In this document: piece by piece, positions 16,777 through 25,282 of the stretch
Layout of the letters: the number at the start of each line of letters is the position of its first letter
How positions within the stretch are numbered: the first letter of the stretch is position 1
NCBI RefSeq assembly: GCF_900142785.1
Contig: NZ_FRCD01000004.1
Span: 227,399 to 291,398 of the forward strand
From: Chryseobacterium carnipullorum
GTDB lineage: Bacteria; Bacteroidota; Bacteroidia; Flavobacteriales; Weeksellaceae
Length of the DNA stretch: 64,000 nucleotides
Direction: 5' to 3'
The notes under the pieces: generated by a model
Told to the model about the DNA's origin: nothing
Seen by the model: only the letters and a program-made list of their open reading frames with translations
Database searches by the model: none
Program-made: the position numbers and the translations under genes

Positions 16777-17676
16777 CTAGAAATAGATCTGGGTGTCCGG
16801 CATCAGGTTTTTTAATCGTTCAATCTTAGTTTTTTCAATTGGATTTCCTGTAAGAATAAGGGTTTTCAGGTTTTTAAGCTGTGCTATTTCTGCAGGAAGA
16901 TCTTTTAGGTCATTGTTCGCAAGATTCATACTGACGATATTTTTGAGCCCTTTTATTCCGGACGATATTTCTGTAATGTGATTGTCGCTTGCGTTTAAAA
17001 ATTCAAGATTTTTAGCTTTAAACAAGTTTTCAGGAAGTTTTACAATAGTATTCTGCTGCAATTCCAGATATTTCAATTGTTTAGGGAAAGATAGATTTCC
17101 CAGATCACTGATCTGATTTTCAGATAAATTGAGGAATTTTAAATTTTTGATTCTGTCTAACCGGTCCGCAATGATGCTGATCTGGTTTCCCTGAAGGTTA
17201 ATTTCTTCCAAAGCAGGAATTTCCATTAATGCTTCCGGAAACACATTCAGGTTGTTGGCATCCAAATGAACTGCTTTTAAATGTTGAAGCAGAGCAACAT
17301 TCGGATTGATGCTCGTGAGTCCGTTAAGGTTTATTGAAAATGTGTGCAGCTTTTTCAGATTTCCTATTTCATCAGGAATGTATTTTATACTGTTTTCATT
17401 AACATTTAAAATCTCCAGTTCAGTAAGGGTAAAAATCTCCTGGTCCATTTTTTCAAGTTTATTTCCCATAATGTTCAGAAAAAACAGAGCATTCAGTTTC
17501 GAGATTTGTGGTGGCAGATTAAAAAGCCCTTTTTCCCTGAAACTCATGCTGTAAACAGTCTTCTTACTGCTCAATGCTTCGTCTATATTGGTAAACGTAG
17601 GATATTTTACGGGATCGATCTGTGCTTTCGCGTGACAGATCGACAAAATAGAAATCAATAGGACAAGTTTTTTCAT
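16777..17676 (-). CDS. Secreted leucine-rich repeat protein
   Basis: 299 residues with a signal peptide (MKKLVLLISILSICHAKAQ). From about residue 50 to the end are roughly nine LRR units of 23 residues, with the pattern LxxLxLxxNxIxxLP (for example LKFLNLSENQISDL and LKYLELQQNTIVKLPENL). The fold gives a curved binding surface; the partner is unknown. Its ATG lies 7 nt downstream of a very strong GC-rich hairpin, which may limit its expression to a low level. Confidence 0.85.
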   Translation of the reverse strand: MKKLVLLISILSICHAKAQIDPVKYPTFTNIDEALSSKKTVYSMSFREKGLFNLPPQISKLNALFFLNIMGNKLEKMDQEIFTLTELEILNVNENSIKYIPDEIGNLKKLHTFSINLNGLTSINPNVALLQHLKAVHLDANNLNVFPEALMEIPALEEINLQGNQISIIADRLDRIKNLKFLNLSENQISDLGNLSFPKQLKYLELQQNTIVKLPENLFKAKNLEFLNASDNHITEISSGIKGLKNIVSMNLANNDLKDLPAEIAQLKNLKTLILTGNPIEKTKIERLKNLMPDTQIYF

Positions 17677-17683
17677 AGTGATA

Positions 17684-17718
17684 AATTTCGGGCGGCGGCA
17701 AAGCCGCCGCCCGAAATT
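17684..17718. terminator. GC-rich perfect hairpin between two minus-strand genes
   Basis: AATTTCGGGCGGCGGC pairs perfectly over 16 bp with GCCGCCGCCCGAAATT around an AAA loop. It lies 13 nt past the DUF839 gene stop and 7 nt before the LRR start. It probably ends the DUF839 transcript and may hide the LRR ribosome-binding region. The GC content is striking against AT-rich flanks. Confidence 0.7.
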
Positions 17719-17731
17719 GGATATTAATAAT

Positions 17732-19885
17732 TTACTTTTTTAATAATTTCACAGTCTTCTGGAAACCACCTTCTGCTTCGATATTCAGAACCAGAATACG
17801 CGATGTTTCCAGCTGGTGAGTGAAATCAAGATCCAATGACCTGTTCACACCGCTGAATCTTTTCGTATAAACAATCTTTCCATCCATGCTGTAGGCGGTT
17901 ACTGAAATATCTTTCAATCCTTTTGGCGAATTGATTTTAACCATTCCTGAAGTAGGATTCGGAGCGACCTCAACGGTATTTTCTGCATTGTGACTGTCAA
18001 CAGTTCCCAAGGCTCCGGCTGTTCCTAAGTTTTGCTTTAAAGCAATAACAATCGTAGCTGATTTTCCTCTGTAGTCGATTGTGTTTCCTGTAGCATCAAT
18101 ATCCGTGGAAATCGTAGAATCAGGATGCTGAATAGAGAAGAAACCAAATTTATGATCCGGGGTAAATGTCAGTCCCGTAGGTTCTGATCCTGCCGGCATA
18201 GAAGCGAAAAGTCTCACTTTAGGATTAGCCTGCGTATGATCCGGAGCAATTACCCAGATGTAATTTTTTCCACCATCCTGAAGAACCCAAAGGTTTCCAA
18301 GTTCATCAAACGTAAGGTTGTCATTTCCATCACCCCAAGCTTCAGTTTTCATTCCCTGTGGGGTATTGAAAGAATAAGAAGTAGAAGCCCCTCCTACAAA
18401 AGTTTCTACCTGAGAAGCTGTTGTTCCGTTATCCTGAAGACGGTATACTTTGTCTAATCCTTTTGCGGTAAAGTAGATCTTTCCGTCCAAAGGACTGATG
18501 TCTACGTCTTCTACTCCATTAAATCTTGTTCCTCCTAATGACTGGGCAAGAGCGGTTGTATTATTCTGGTCTGCCTTTACTTTGTTCGGAACCTGAATCC
18601 AGGTTGCGGTGGTTCCTACAGGATCCCCGGAAGTACTTAATCCCTGATCAAGTTTTAGCACATAAAGATTTCCTGAAGCCAAGTTGTTCGGTGTATCCAT
18701 TACATATTTATATACCATGTGAGTTCCACCATCTTCTCCGTAATAGGCTGTGGTTCCTGCATTATTTACCACCACATTTTCGTGATTCATGATTCCCATC
18801 TGCCAAAGCTTTCCTTTGGATCCGTCTGTATTTTTGGAAACGACCTGCGCAGTCGCTGGATCAATCTCTACCAGCCATCCGTAATCTTTATAACCATCAC
18901 TGTTGACATCATTGGAGGTAACAGATTCTTCCGCTGTCACAACAGTTCCCCAAGGCGTAACTCCACCCGAACAGTTTCTGATCGTTTGAACCAAACTTGG
19001 ATCTGAGAAACTTACTGCTCTCGATCTTGTCAGCTGCCATAGTTTTGTAGAAGAATTGTAAGTAACCTCAGCCATTGTAACACCTCCGGGATTGGTTTCA
19101 TGGTTTACCGAAAGATATCCGTTGGTACTGCTACCTGTTTTGGGAACATAGGCTGTAAAATCATTCTGACCTCCTACCATTCCACCTCCTTCGGTGTAGT
19201 TGTCGCCTTCTTTTAAAATAAGCTGATATTTATGCTCTGCCGGAATGATCAGTTTATTGGTTTGGGCAGTAGGAACAATGGAAGTAAAACAACTGATGTG
19301 TGTTCCTGTACATGCTGCAGGAGGCGTAACAGTAGTTGTTGTCTTTAAATAAGCATCGATTCTGAGGTCTGAGCTGGTTCCGGTTCTGTTGTGAAGTTCT
19401 ACAGAAATCCTGTTCGTTCCGTTTACAAATTGAGACTTGGGAATAGAGAAAATATTATAAACACTTTCCGCAGCACCATCAATCGTTGTACTGGAAGGTG
19501 TATTGAAAGCAATAGTTCCCGCAGGCATATTATCTCTCACCACCTCAATTCCGTTAAGGTAAACAACAATTCCGTCATCTCTCATCACTCCCAGTTCCAT
19601 ATTATCTGAAAGGGTTGATAAGTCTACCGTAAAATCTTTAGCAAAATATGCTGCGGTAAGACCTGAGCTGATGGTAGTGGTGACAGGGTCTCCATATCCC
19701 AGAGGCCCGTTTCCAACTGCCCATGTTGAAATATCAAATGTCTGACCTTTCCATGGATCTGCCAGGGCCTGATTGTTGTCTTTATATCTCCACGACGAGT
19801 TTTTGTTGAATAAAAAGGTCTGCGCTTTCACACTAAACCCAGCGGCCATTGCCAGCGCCGCAATTGTAAGTAATTTTTTCTTCAT
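17732..19885 (-). CDS. DUF839/PhoX-like secreted protein with type IX sorting domain
   Basis: 717 residues. A signal peptide (MKKKLLTIAALAMAAGFSVKAQ) is followed by a beta-rich domain of about residues 25-190 (WAVGNGPLGYGDP, MRDDGIVVYLNGIEVVRDNM) of the kind attached to Bacteroidota phosphatases. The DUF839/PhoX region follows (GEDGGTHMVYKY, RFNGVEDVDISPLDGKIYFT, GMKTEAWGDGNDNLTFDELG). The last 75 residues are a type IX sorting domain starting VEVAPNPTSG and ending VKLLKK. PhoX proteins are calcium-dependent phosphomonoesterases, so a surface phosphatase is likely. A GATA-repeat tract lies upstream. Confidence 0.82.
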   Translation of the reverse strand: MKKKLLTIAALAMAAGFSVKAQTFLFNKNSSWRYKDNNQALADPWKGQTFDISTWAVGNGPLGYGDPVTTTISSGLTAAYFAKDFTVDLSTLSDNMELGVMRDDGIVVYLNGIEVVRDNMPAGTIAFNTPSSTTIDGAAESVYNIFSIPKSQFVNGTNRISVELHNRTGTSSDLRIDAYLKTTTTVTPPAACTGTHISCFTSIVPTAQTNKLIIPAEHKYQLILKEGDNYTEGGGMVGGQNDFTAYVPKTGSSTNGYLSVNHETNPGGVTMAEVTYNSSTKLWQLTRSRAVSFSDPSLVQTIRNCSGGVTPWGTVVTAEESVTSNDVNSDGYKDYGWLVEIDPATAQVVSKNTDGSKGKLWQMGIMNHENVVVNNAGTTAYYGEDGGTHMVYKYVMDTPNNLASGNLYVLKLDQGLSTSGDPVGTTATWIQVPNKVKADQNNTTALAQSLGGTRFNGVEDVDISPLDGKIYFTAKGLDKVYRLQDNGTTASQVETFVGGASTSYSFNTPQGMKTEAWGDGNDNLTFDELGNLWVLQDGGKNYIWVIAPDHTQANPKVRLFASMPAGSEPTGLTFTPDHKFGFFSIQHPDSTISTDIDATGNTIDYRGKSATIVIALKQNLGTAGALGTVDSHNAENTVEVAPNPTSGMVKINSPKGLKDISVTAYSMDGKIVYTKRFSGVNRSLDLDFTHQLETSRILVLNIEAEGGFQKTVKLLKK

Positions 19886-19909
19886 TTTTTATTGATTTAT
19901 TAGACCCTG

Positions 19910-19917
19910 CAAAACTA
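19910..19917 (-). promoter_or_regulatory. Putative -7 box for DUF839 gene
   Basis: Minus strand TAGTTTTG matches TAnnTTTG, 24 nt before the ATG. The GATA tract begins about 120 nt further upstream. Confidence 0.45.
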
Positions 19918-20038
19918 TTTTTTTGACGCTGAACCTCTGTTAATAGGACTTTAAATATAGATCCGGGAATATTAATTAATCTGAAACCTAATGTTAAGGG
20001 AATTAAATAATTGTTAAATAATGAATGATACCATCAAT

Positions 20039-20105
<67 letters not shown>

Positions 20106-20202
20106 CGTACTATACGATTCACCATTTCAGCAAAACATTGCCTTGAACCTGTCATCTTAAAAACTATTTTTACATTCAAAAATTCGAAACCCTTAACGCT
20201 TC

Positions 20203-22032
20203 TTACTTCGCTTTGCTAATGTCCGTCAGTGAATTCAGGAATGCGATAACCTGTTTGATCTCCGTTTTTGTCAATTCCAGTTTATCCGGTGGCAAGGTTT
20301 GGTTTTTCACCTTTAGCCCCAGACCTTCTCCTCCACCTTCATTGTAAAAATCCATTACTTCTTCCAGCGTGTTGAAAGCTCCGTTATGGAAATAAGGCTT
20401 TGTAAGGGCAATATTTCTTACCGTAACCGTTTTGAAGGAGTAATCATAGATCCATGATTTTTCTTTTTTCACAGGACTGTTGGCTCTTCCCAGATCGGAA
20501 TCTAACTCCACAGGAAGCTGGCTGACAGGTTTCTTCGTTATTCCTAAAACTTCAGATTCATTTTCATTAAAAAACGGAGGTACCAAACCTGAGAAATGAG
20601 GGGCAAAATGGCATGTGGCACAGTTGGCTTTGCCCATAAATAAATTATAGCCTTTCTTAACATCATCTGAAACATCTTTCTCATTTCTCATAAAACGGTC
20701 AAAATCACTATCAAAAGAATACAGGGAAGCTACATAAGAGCTAAGGGCTTTGGAAAAATTTTCTTTGTTTATTTTGCCATCTCCAAAAGCTGTACGAAAG
20801 GCTTTTTTATACTCAGGTTTTGTTTTTAATTTTTTGATGATGTCTTCATAGCTGGTATTGAACTCATCATTATTGTAGATCACATGTTCAGCCTGCTGTT
20901 CCAGGTAAAAAGCACGAAGGTCATAGAAAAATCTTTTGGCAAAGACTGCATTATAAAGAGAGGGTGAATTCCTTAGTACTGTTTTTCCCTCCACATTGCT
21001 CGGCGATTTTGCTTTAAGATCCGTAAAAGCATTTTCCTGAAGATGGCAGGCTGCACAACTCACTTTACCGTTTTGACTTAAATTCTGATCATAGAAAATA
21101 GATTTTCCGAGATTCCGGAGATCTTCATTATCTTCCGGAGATTTGAGCAGAGTATAAAAATAAGGATCTAGAAAATCACTGCTGAATAGATTCTTACTCT
21201 TTATATTCCAGCCGGAAAACTCTTTAAGATCATCTTCTCTTCCGTCCCACTTTCCGAATTCTTCATACAAAGGCTGAATATATTTTTTATAAAATTCAAT
21301 TCTGTCAAAAGTTGCAAAATCTTTATTGGTTGCAAGATAACTGATCCCTTCAGTAAGAATCTGATTGGCTTTCTGCACATTATAGTTTTTAAAATAGGAA
21401 TCGCTATTGAGGTATTTTTTAATTCCTGTAAACGCATGTCCGGCTTCCTCAGAACTATTCAGGGAACCGGGTGTGTCAAAACCTGTTACTCCAAGAGTGT
21501 AGATTCTTATTAACTCGACTCTTAGAGGCAGTGTCTTGTTATTTCCGCGGCTTAAACCATTCTTTACAGCACTCAGGTAAAAACTTGAATAAGAATTGTA
21601 CAGAAAGTCTGTAATAGTCTTGATCTTTTCTTTTTCGTCTCCGGCCTCATCTGAAAATATCAGTTCATCTAAAACCTGAAGTCCCTCCGGTGGCAAAGTG
21701 TAAGAGGACGTTCCTGCTGCTTCTATATGAAAAAGCGGAGCCGCATTAAGATGGGTTTTTGTAAATTCCGGATAATGGTAAGCAATATAGAATTCGACTT
21801 CTTTAAATGAATTTCTCGTAGTGCTTAGGGAATTTCTGAGTTCTTCAACAGTAATCTTATCTTCTGAGAATTGATAGACGTCTGATTTCAGCTGTTCAAG
21901 CCTGTTTTTAAAATCGGACAACCCTTTATTGACAAAAGTATTTTCATTTTCTCCTCCTTTATCAATGGGGTTAAAAGACATGACAGCAAAACCTATCAAC
22001 ACAATCACAGCTAGCAACGGATACAATCTCAT
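20203..22032 (-). CDS. Di-haem cytochrome c peroxidase family protein
   Basis: 609 residues. An N-terminal hydrophobic segment (LLAVIVLIGFAVMS) targets it to the periplasm. Residues of about 25-290 form a helical domain, and the C-terminal half is the MauG/CcpA-like peroxidase with two haem c motifs: CAACH (C326, C329, H330) and CATCH (C471, C474, H475). It would reduce hydrogen peroxide or oxidise a periplasmic substrate using electrons from a c-type cytochrome. The N-terminal domain is longer than in classical CcpA (about 330 residues total). Downstream on the same strand is the DUF839 gene. Confidence 0.88.
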   Translation of the reverse strand: MRLYPLLAVIVLIGFAVMSFNPIDKGGENENTFVNKGLSDFKNRLEQLKSDVYQFSEDKITVEELRNSLSTTRNSFKEVEFYIAYHYPEFTKTHLNAAPLFHIEAAGTSSYTLPPEGLQVLDELIFSDEAGDEKEKIKTITDFLYNSYSSFYLSAVKNGLSRGNNKTLPLRVELIRIYTLGVTGFDTPGSLNSSEEAGHAFTGIKKYLNSDSYFKNYNVQKANQILTEGISYLATNKDFATFDRIEFYKKYIQPLYEEFGKWDGREDDLKEFSGWNIKSKNLFSSDFLDPYFYTLLKSPEDNEDLRNLGKSIFYDQNLSQNGKVSCAACHLQENAFTDLKAKSPSNVEGKTVLRNSPSLYNAVFAKRFFYDLRAFYLEQQAEHVIYNNDEFNTSYEDIIKKLKTKPEYKKAFRTAFGDGKINKENFSKALSSYVASLYSFDSDFDRFMRNEKDVSDDVKKGYNLFMGKANCATCHFAPHFSGLVPPFFNENESEVLGITKKPVSQLPVELDSDLGRANSPVKKEKSWIYDYSFKTVTVRNIALTKPYFHNGAFNTLEEVMDFYNEGGGEGLGLKVKNQTLPPDKLELTKTEIKQVIAFLNSLTDISKAK

Positions 22033-22045
22033 GAATTTTTAGCGG

Positions 22046-22053
22046 CAAAAGTA
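22046..22053 (-). promoter_or_regulatory. Putative -7 box for peroxidase gene
   Basis: Minus strand TACTTTTG, matching TAnnTTTG, 13 nt before the ATG. Confidence 0.45.
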
Positions 22054-22423
22054 GCGTTCCCATGTTATGTTAAGTTTAAGGCCAGATTAAAAAATGTTTA
22101 TATTTTACAGTAAAATAGAGGCTGGAACTTATTTTAGACGGGAATTTATTGAAGTCAACGTAAAATTTGATAAAACGAGCACTGAAAGAAGAAAAAATTC
22201 CGTGACCCGCTCTGCTTTTGGCTTCCATCATTTTCAACGACGATCTTCATGCTGTCATCCATAACAATTAGAAATATTTTTATTAATTTTAAACCCCGAA
22301 ATCAAATTCATTATACCTAAAGAGGACTGACTTCTTCATGCCGGTTAAAAAAATGATGACGAAAGATATTGGGAGAGGATTTTTTTTAACATCAATTTCA
22401 GCAGATTAAAACAAAATATTAAT
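22054..22423. other. Intergenic region between divergent genes
   Basis: About 370 bp, AT-rich, with no gene, RNA or repeat that I can support. It must carry the promoter of the rightward secreted-protein gene, but I found no clear TAnnTTTG box near it. Confidence 0.4.
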
Positions 22424-22876
22424 ATGAAAACAAAAGTATTATTTGCTTTTGCGGCAGGTTTTCTTTCCATCTGTGCCTATTCGCAGAAAAAAGAAATGGC
22501 TGTATATGCAGAAAAGAAAGGTAATGATTATTACCTGATACGGCTTGAACAGGATCAACCAATCCCCAACGTTTACGTCTATTCCAACGGAGTGACAAAA
22601 CCCTATAAAAAATATACAGATCTGAAAGACGTTGTAATGGACTTTCCGGGTATGATGGATTCCAACAATTCCACGAAAGAAGAAATGGTTTCTGTCCTTA
22701 AAAAAGGAGACAAGTTTTACGAAATCACCACCCAGAGGAAAGATCCTAAAAATTTCGAAAAGACGATGATTACGGTCTATGAAATATTTCAGGGACAAAA
22801 AAGAATTGTAGAGGAATATGACACCATCTATGAATTGGCCGGGTCACCTTATAAAGACGCTATTTTCATTAATTAA
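22424..22876 (+). CDS. Hypothetical secreted protein
   Basis: 150 residues with a signal peptide (MKTKVLFAFAAGFLSICAYSQ). The mature protein is a small alpha+beta unit with repeated Lys/Tyr/Asp positions (VYVYSNGVTKPYKKYTDLKD) and no motif I recognise. It ends 19 nt before the nucleoside phosphorylase gene and may be cotranscribed with it. Function unknown. Confidence 0.68.
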   Translation: MKTKVLFAFAAGFLSICAYSQKKEMAVYAEKKGNDYYLIRLEQDQPIPNVYVYSNGVTKPYKKYTDLKDVVMDFPGMMDSNNSTKEEMVSVLKKGDKFYEITTQRKDPKNFEKTMITVYEIFQGQKRIVEEYDTIYELAGSPYKDAIFIN

Positions 22877-22895
22877 ACAAAAAAAAATATAAGTT

Positions 22896-23750
22896 ATGCT
22901 AAATAAACTTGCTGCCTCAGAACTGGTTCTGAATGATGACGGAAGTGTATACCATTTAAATCTTCTGCCTGAAGATATTGCTGATAAGATCATCCTTGTG
23001 GGAGATCCGGACAGAGTGGCAAAAGTTTCAAAATATTTTGATAAAGTAGACATCAAAAAAAATAAAAGAGAATTCTATACCCACACCGGAACATTGCGTG
23101 GAGAAAGAATTACCGTAATGTCTACAGGTATCGGAACCGAAAACATCGACATTGTCATGAACGAGCTTGATGCTTTGGTCAATATCGATCTTAAAAATAA
23201 AGAATTTAAAACAGAACATAAGGCACTTGAATTGTTCCGTATGGGAACCTGTGGAAGTGTTAACCCTGACGTTCAGGTTGATAATATGCTGGTCACCCAG
23301 AATGTTGTGGGTCTTGACGGACTGATGCATTTCTATCAGGACTATAGCTTTGAAAACGAATTTTCAAAAAACTTCATGGAGAAATTCCCTTACGCAAAGA
23401 TCAAGCCGATGCTTTACTTCTCAGACTGGGCAGAAGAAATGGGAGAATACTATAAAGATGCCAAATACCACGGAAATACAGCTACTTTCCCGGGATTCTA
23501 TGCTCCTCAGGGAAGAGAACTTCGTTTAAAAGCATTTGATGATAAGTTTCTGGAAACATTGAATGATCTTGGGGTAACTAATTTTGAGATGGAAACCTCA
23601 GCGATCTACGCACTTTCAAAACTGTTGGGACATAAAGCTATTACGGTAAACAACGTTATTGCGAACAGAAGACGAGGAGAATTCTCCGCAGACCATCATG
23701 CTTCCGAGAAAAACCTGATCGATTGGGTATTGGACAGAATCATTAAATAA
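22896..23750 (+). CDS. Nucleoside phosphorylase (uridine phosphorylase-like)
   Basis: 284 residues of the PNP/UDP phosphorylase family. The phosphate-binding segment is LVGDPDRVAKVSKYFD, followed by YTHTGTLRGERITVMSTGIG and FRMGTCGSVN. The nucleoside ribose site is NFEMETSAIYALS, and the C-terminal helix is NLIDWVLDRII. It cleaves nucleosides to base plus ribose-1-phosphate for salvage. A terminator follows. Uridine is the likely substrate, but specificity residues were not checked. Confidence 0.88.
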   Translation: MLNKLAASELVLNDDGSVYHLNLLPEDIADKIILVGDPDRVAKVSKYFDKVDIKKNKREFYTHTGTLRGERITVMSTGIGTENIDIVMNELDALVNIDLKNKEFKTEHKALELFRMGTCGSVNPDVQVDNMLVTQNVVGLDGLMHFYQDYSFENEFSKNFMEKFPYAKIKPMLYFSDWAEEMGEYYKDAKYHGNTATFPGFYAPQGRELRLKAFDDKFLETLNDLGVTNFEMETSAIYALSKLLGHKAITVNNVIANRRRGEFSADHHASEKNLIDWVLDRIIK

Positions 23751-23756
23751 AAATTT

Positions 23757-23799
23757 AACCCCAACCTTACAGCTTTTAAAAATTTATAAGGTTGGGGTT
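23757..23799 (+). terminator. Terminator after nucleoside phosphorylase gene
   Basis: AACCCCAACCTTA pairs perfectly with TAAGGTTGGGGTT around a 17-nt loop, flanked by TTT and AAAAAAA. Confidence 0.8.
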
Positions 23800-23851
23800 T
23801 AAAAAAAGAGACGATAGATGATTCCTGAAAATTGATTCACCCCATCGATTT

Positions 23852-24613
23852 TCATGAATGAAATTCCCGCGGATCCGGATGTTTAAATACAAAATTTAAT
23901 TCTGAAATTAATTTTGTGGGCAGTATTATTTTGCCCTCACCTACTGATTCATCAGGAGACGGCAGATTTTTCTGAGCGTTGATCACCTGGGCTTTCGACG
24001 GATGCTGTGGAGCAGTCACATTATAGAGTTTCCCTTCTGATCCTGTTTCGATCATTTTTTCAATGACGCCCGAAATATCTTCATAATGAATATGATTTAC
24101 CGGAGCCTGCAGATTTGAAATGCTGTAATTTTTAAGAAGCCTGTTATCTCCCATCAGCCCGGACAACCTCAAAATATTAACCTGCGGATATCTGTTTCTG
24201 ATCATTCTCTCCCCCGGAACCTCATCAGAAGAAAGACTTTCTTCACTGTATTCTCCGGCCATATCCGGATAAACACCTGTAGAGCTCATCACAAATATTT
24301 GTCCATCAAAATCACCGATAAACGAAAATAAATGCTGTACTCTATTGTACAATGAACTTGCGCAGCAGTTTTTTCCTGAAAGTGGAATGGTAATGATCAG
24401 AACATCTATATCCTTAATCTCTTTCCATTGCGCGATTTTTTCTTCTAACTGAAAATCAGGAAAACTTGCCAGGGAGGCATTGAATCCTTTTGCAGAAAGA
24501 TCCTCCACTTTATCTTTTGTAGTTGCAGTAGTATATATTTGATATTGTCCCGACATCGAAGCGGCGATCCTGGATCCCAGCCAGCCGAAACCTATAATTC
24601 CAATTCTCTTCAT
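23852..24613 (-). CDS. NAD(P)-binding Rossmann-fold protein (epimerase-like)
   Basis: 253 residues from the ATG at 24613; a TTG start three codons upstream is also possible. The dinucleotide site is RIGIIGFGWLGSRIA at the N-terminus. A later VMSSTGVYPD and the region NRYPQVNILRLSGLMGDNRL match the extended short-chain dehydrogenase/YeeZ-like group. A conserved tyrosine is present in GVYPDMAGEYSEES. The substrate is unknown. It is convergent with the nucleoside phosphorylase. Confidence 0.78.
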   Translation of the reverse strand: MKRIGIIGFGWLGSRIAASMSGQYQIYTTATTKDKVEDLSAKGFNASLASFPDFQLEEKIAQWKEIKDIDVLIITIPLSGKNCCASSLYNRVQHLFSFIGDFDGQIFVMSSTGVYPDMAGEYSEESLSSDEVPGERMIRNRYPQVNILRLSGLMGDNRLLKNYSISNLQAPVNHIHYEDISGVIEKMIETGSEGKLYNVTAPQHPSKAQVINAQKNLPSPDESVGEGKIILPTKLISELNFVFKHPDPREFHS

Positions 24614-25001
24614 AAATTTCAATTGTATGTTCTAATTTTCCTTCTACTATTGATCTTGAGAACCAAAGTAAATTGTTAACAAAATTAAATGAATTTACAG
24701 GGGTCACAATAATTTTATTTTTCTGACCTTCATTTTTATTAAATTAAGATCAAGAATTGGAAGATACAGGAATAAAAATCTGGCTAATATTTCTTATGAC
24801 AATAACCTTTCTCCCGAATCAGCTTCCTCATTTTAATCTTTCAGCCCGATTAAAGTTTAAACTATCATACACTTTCTATACACGAAGATGAATGAATACA
24901 TTATTTTCTGTCTCATTTTAAACCTAACAATTGTTAGTAGTAGAAGTACGACAAAAAGTAAAATAGTCTTTCAATTTTTTCTGATTAGGATCACAGCTTC
25001 T

Positions 25002-25024
25002 TATATTTGTTTCACATCGATGTG
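25002..25024 (+). promoter_or_regulatory. Putative promoter and palindromic operator of the T6SS effector operon
   Basis: TATATTTG (25002-25009) matches TAnnTTTG. The perfect 12-bp palindrome CACATCGATGTG (25013-25024) sits at the expected transcription start, where a repressor could bind. The 669-bp gap before vgrG holds no other convincing feature; the leader would be about 265 nt. Confidence 0.4.
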
Positions 25025-25282
25025 ATTTTAACACCAATATTACCAACTGTATGTCAGGATGTTAAATTCACAAAAACAAAATGTTAATTATATCTTAAAA
25101 TATATACAGAAAGGGATTTACCGATAAATAATGCAAAAAAAAGAAGGTTAAATTACTTACAAAAGAGATTCAATACTGACTTCAAACAGAAAGTATTTCC
25201 ATCTGAAGTGAGTGATAAAAAAAGGATACAGACCGGTTAATAAGGCGAATGTTTACCTACACTAATCAGAAAAAAATATGTT

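Noticed and set aside
24888..25025. 46-codon plus-strand frame (MNEYIIFCLILNLTIVSS...)
   Set aside because: It runs across the predicted vgrG promoter and palindrome, is low-complexity and ends in the palindrome itself. It is more likely chance in AT-rich DNA than a small membrane peptide.
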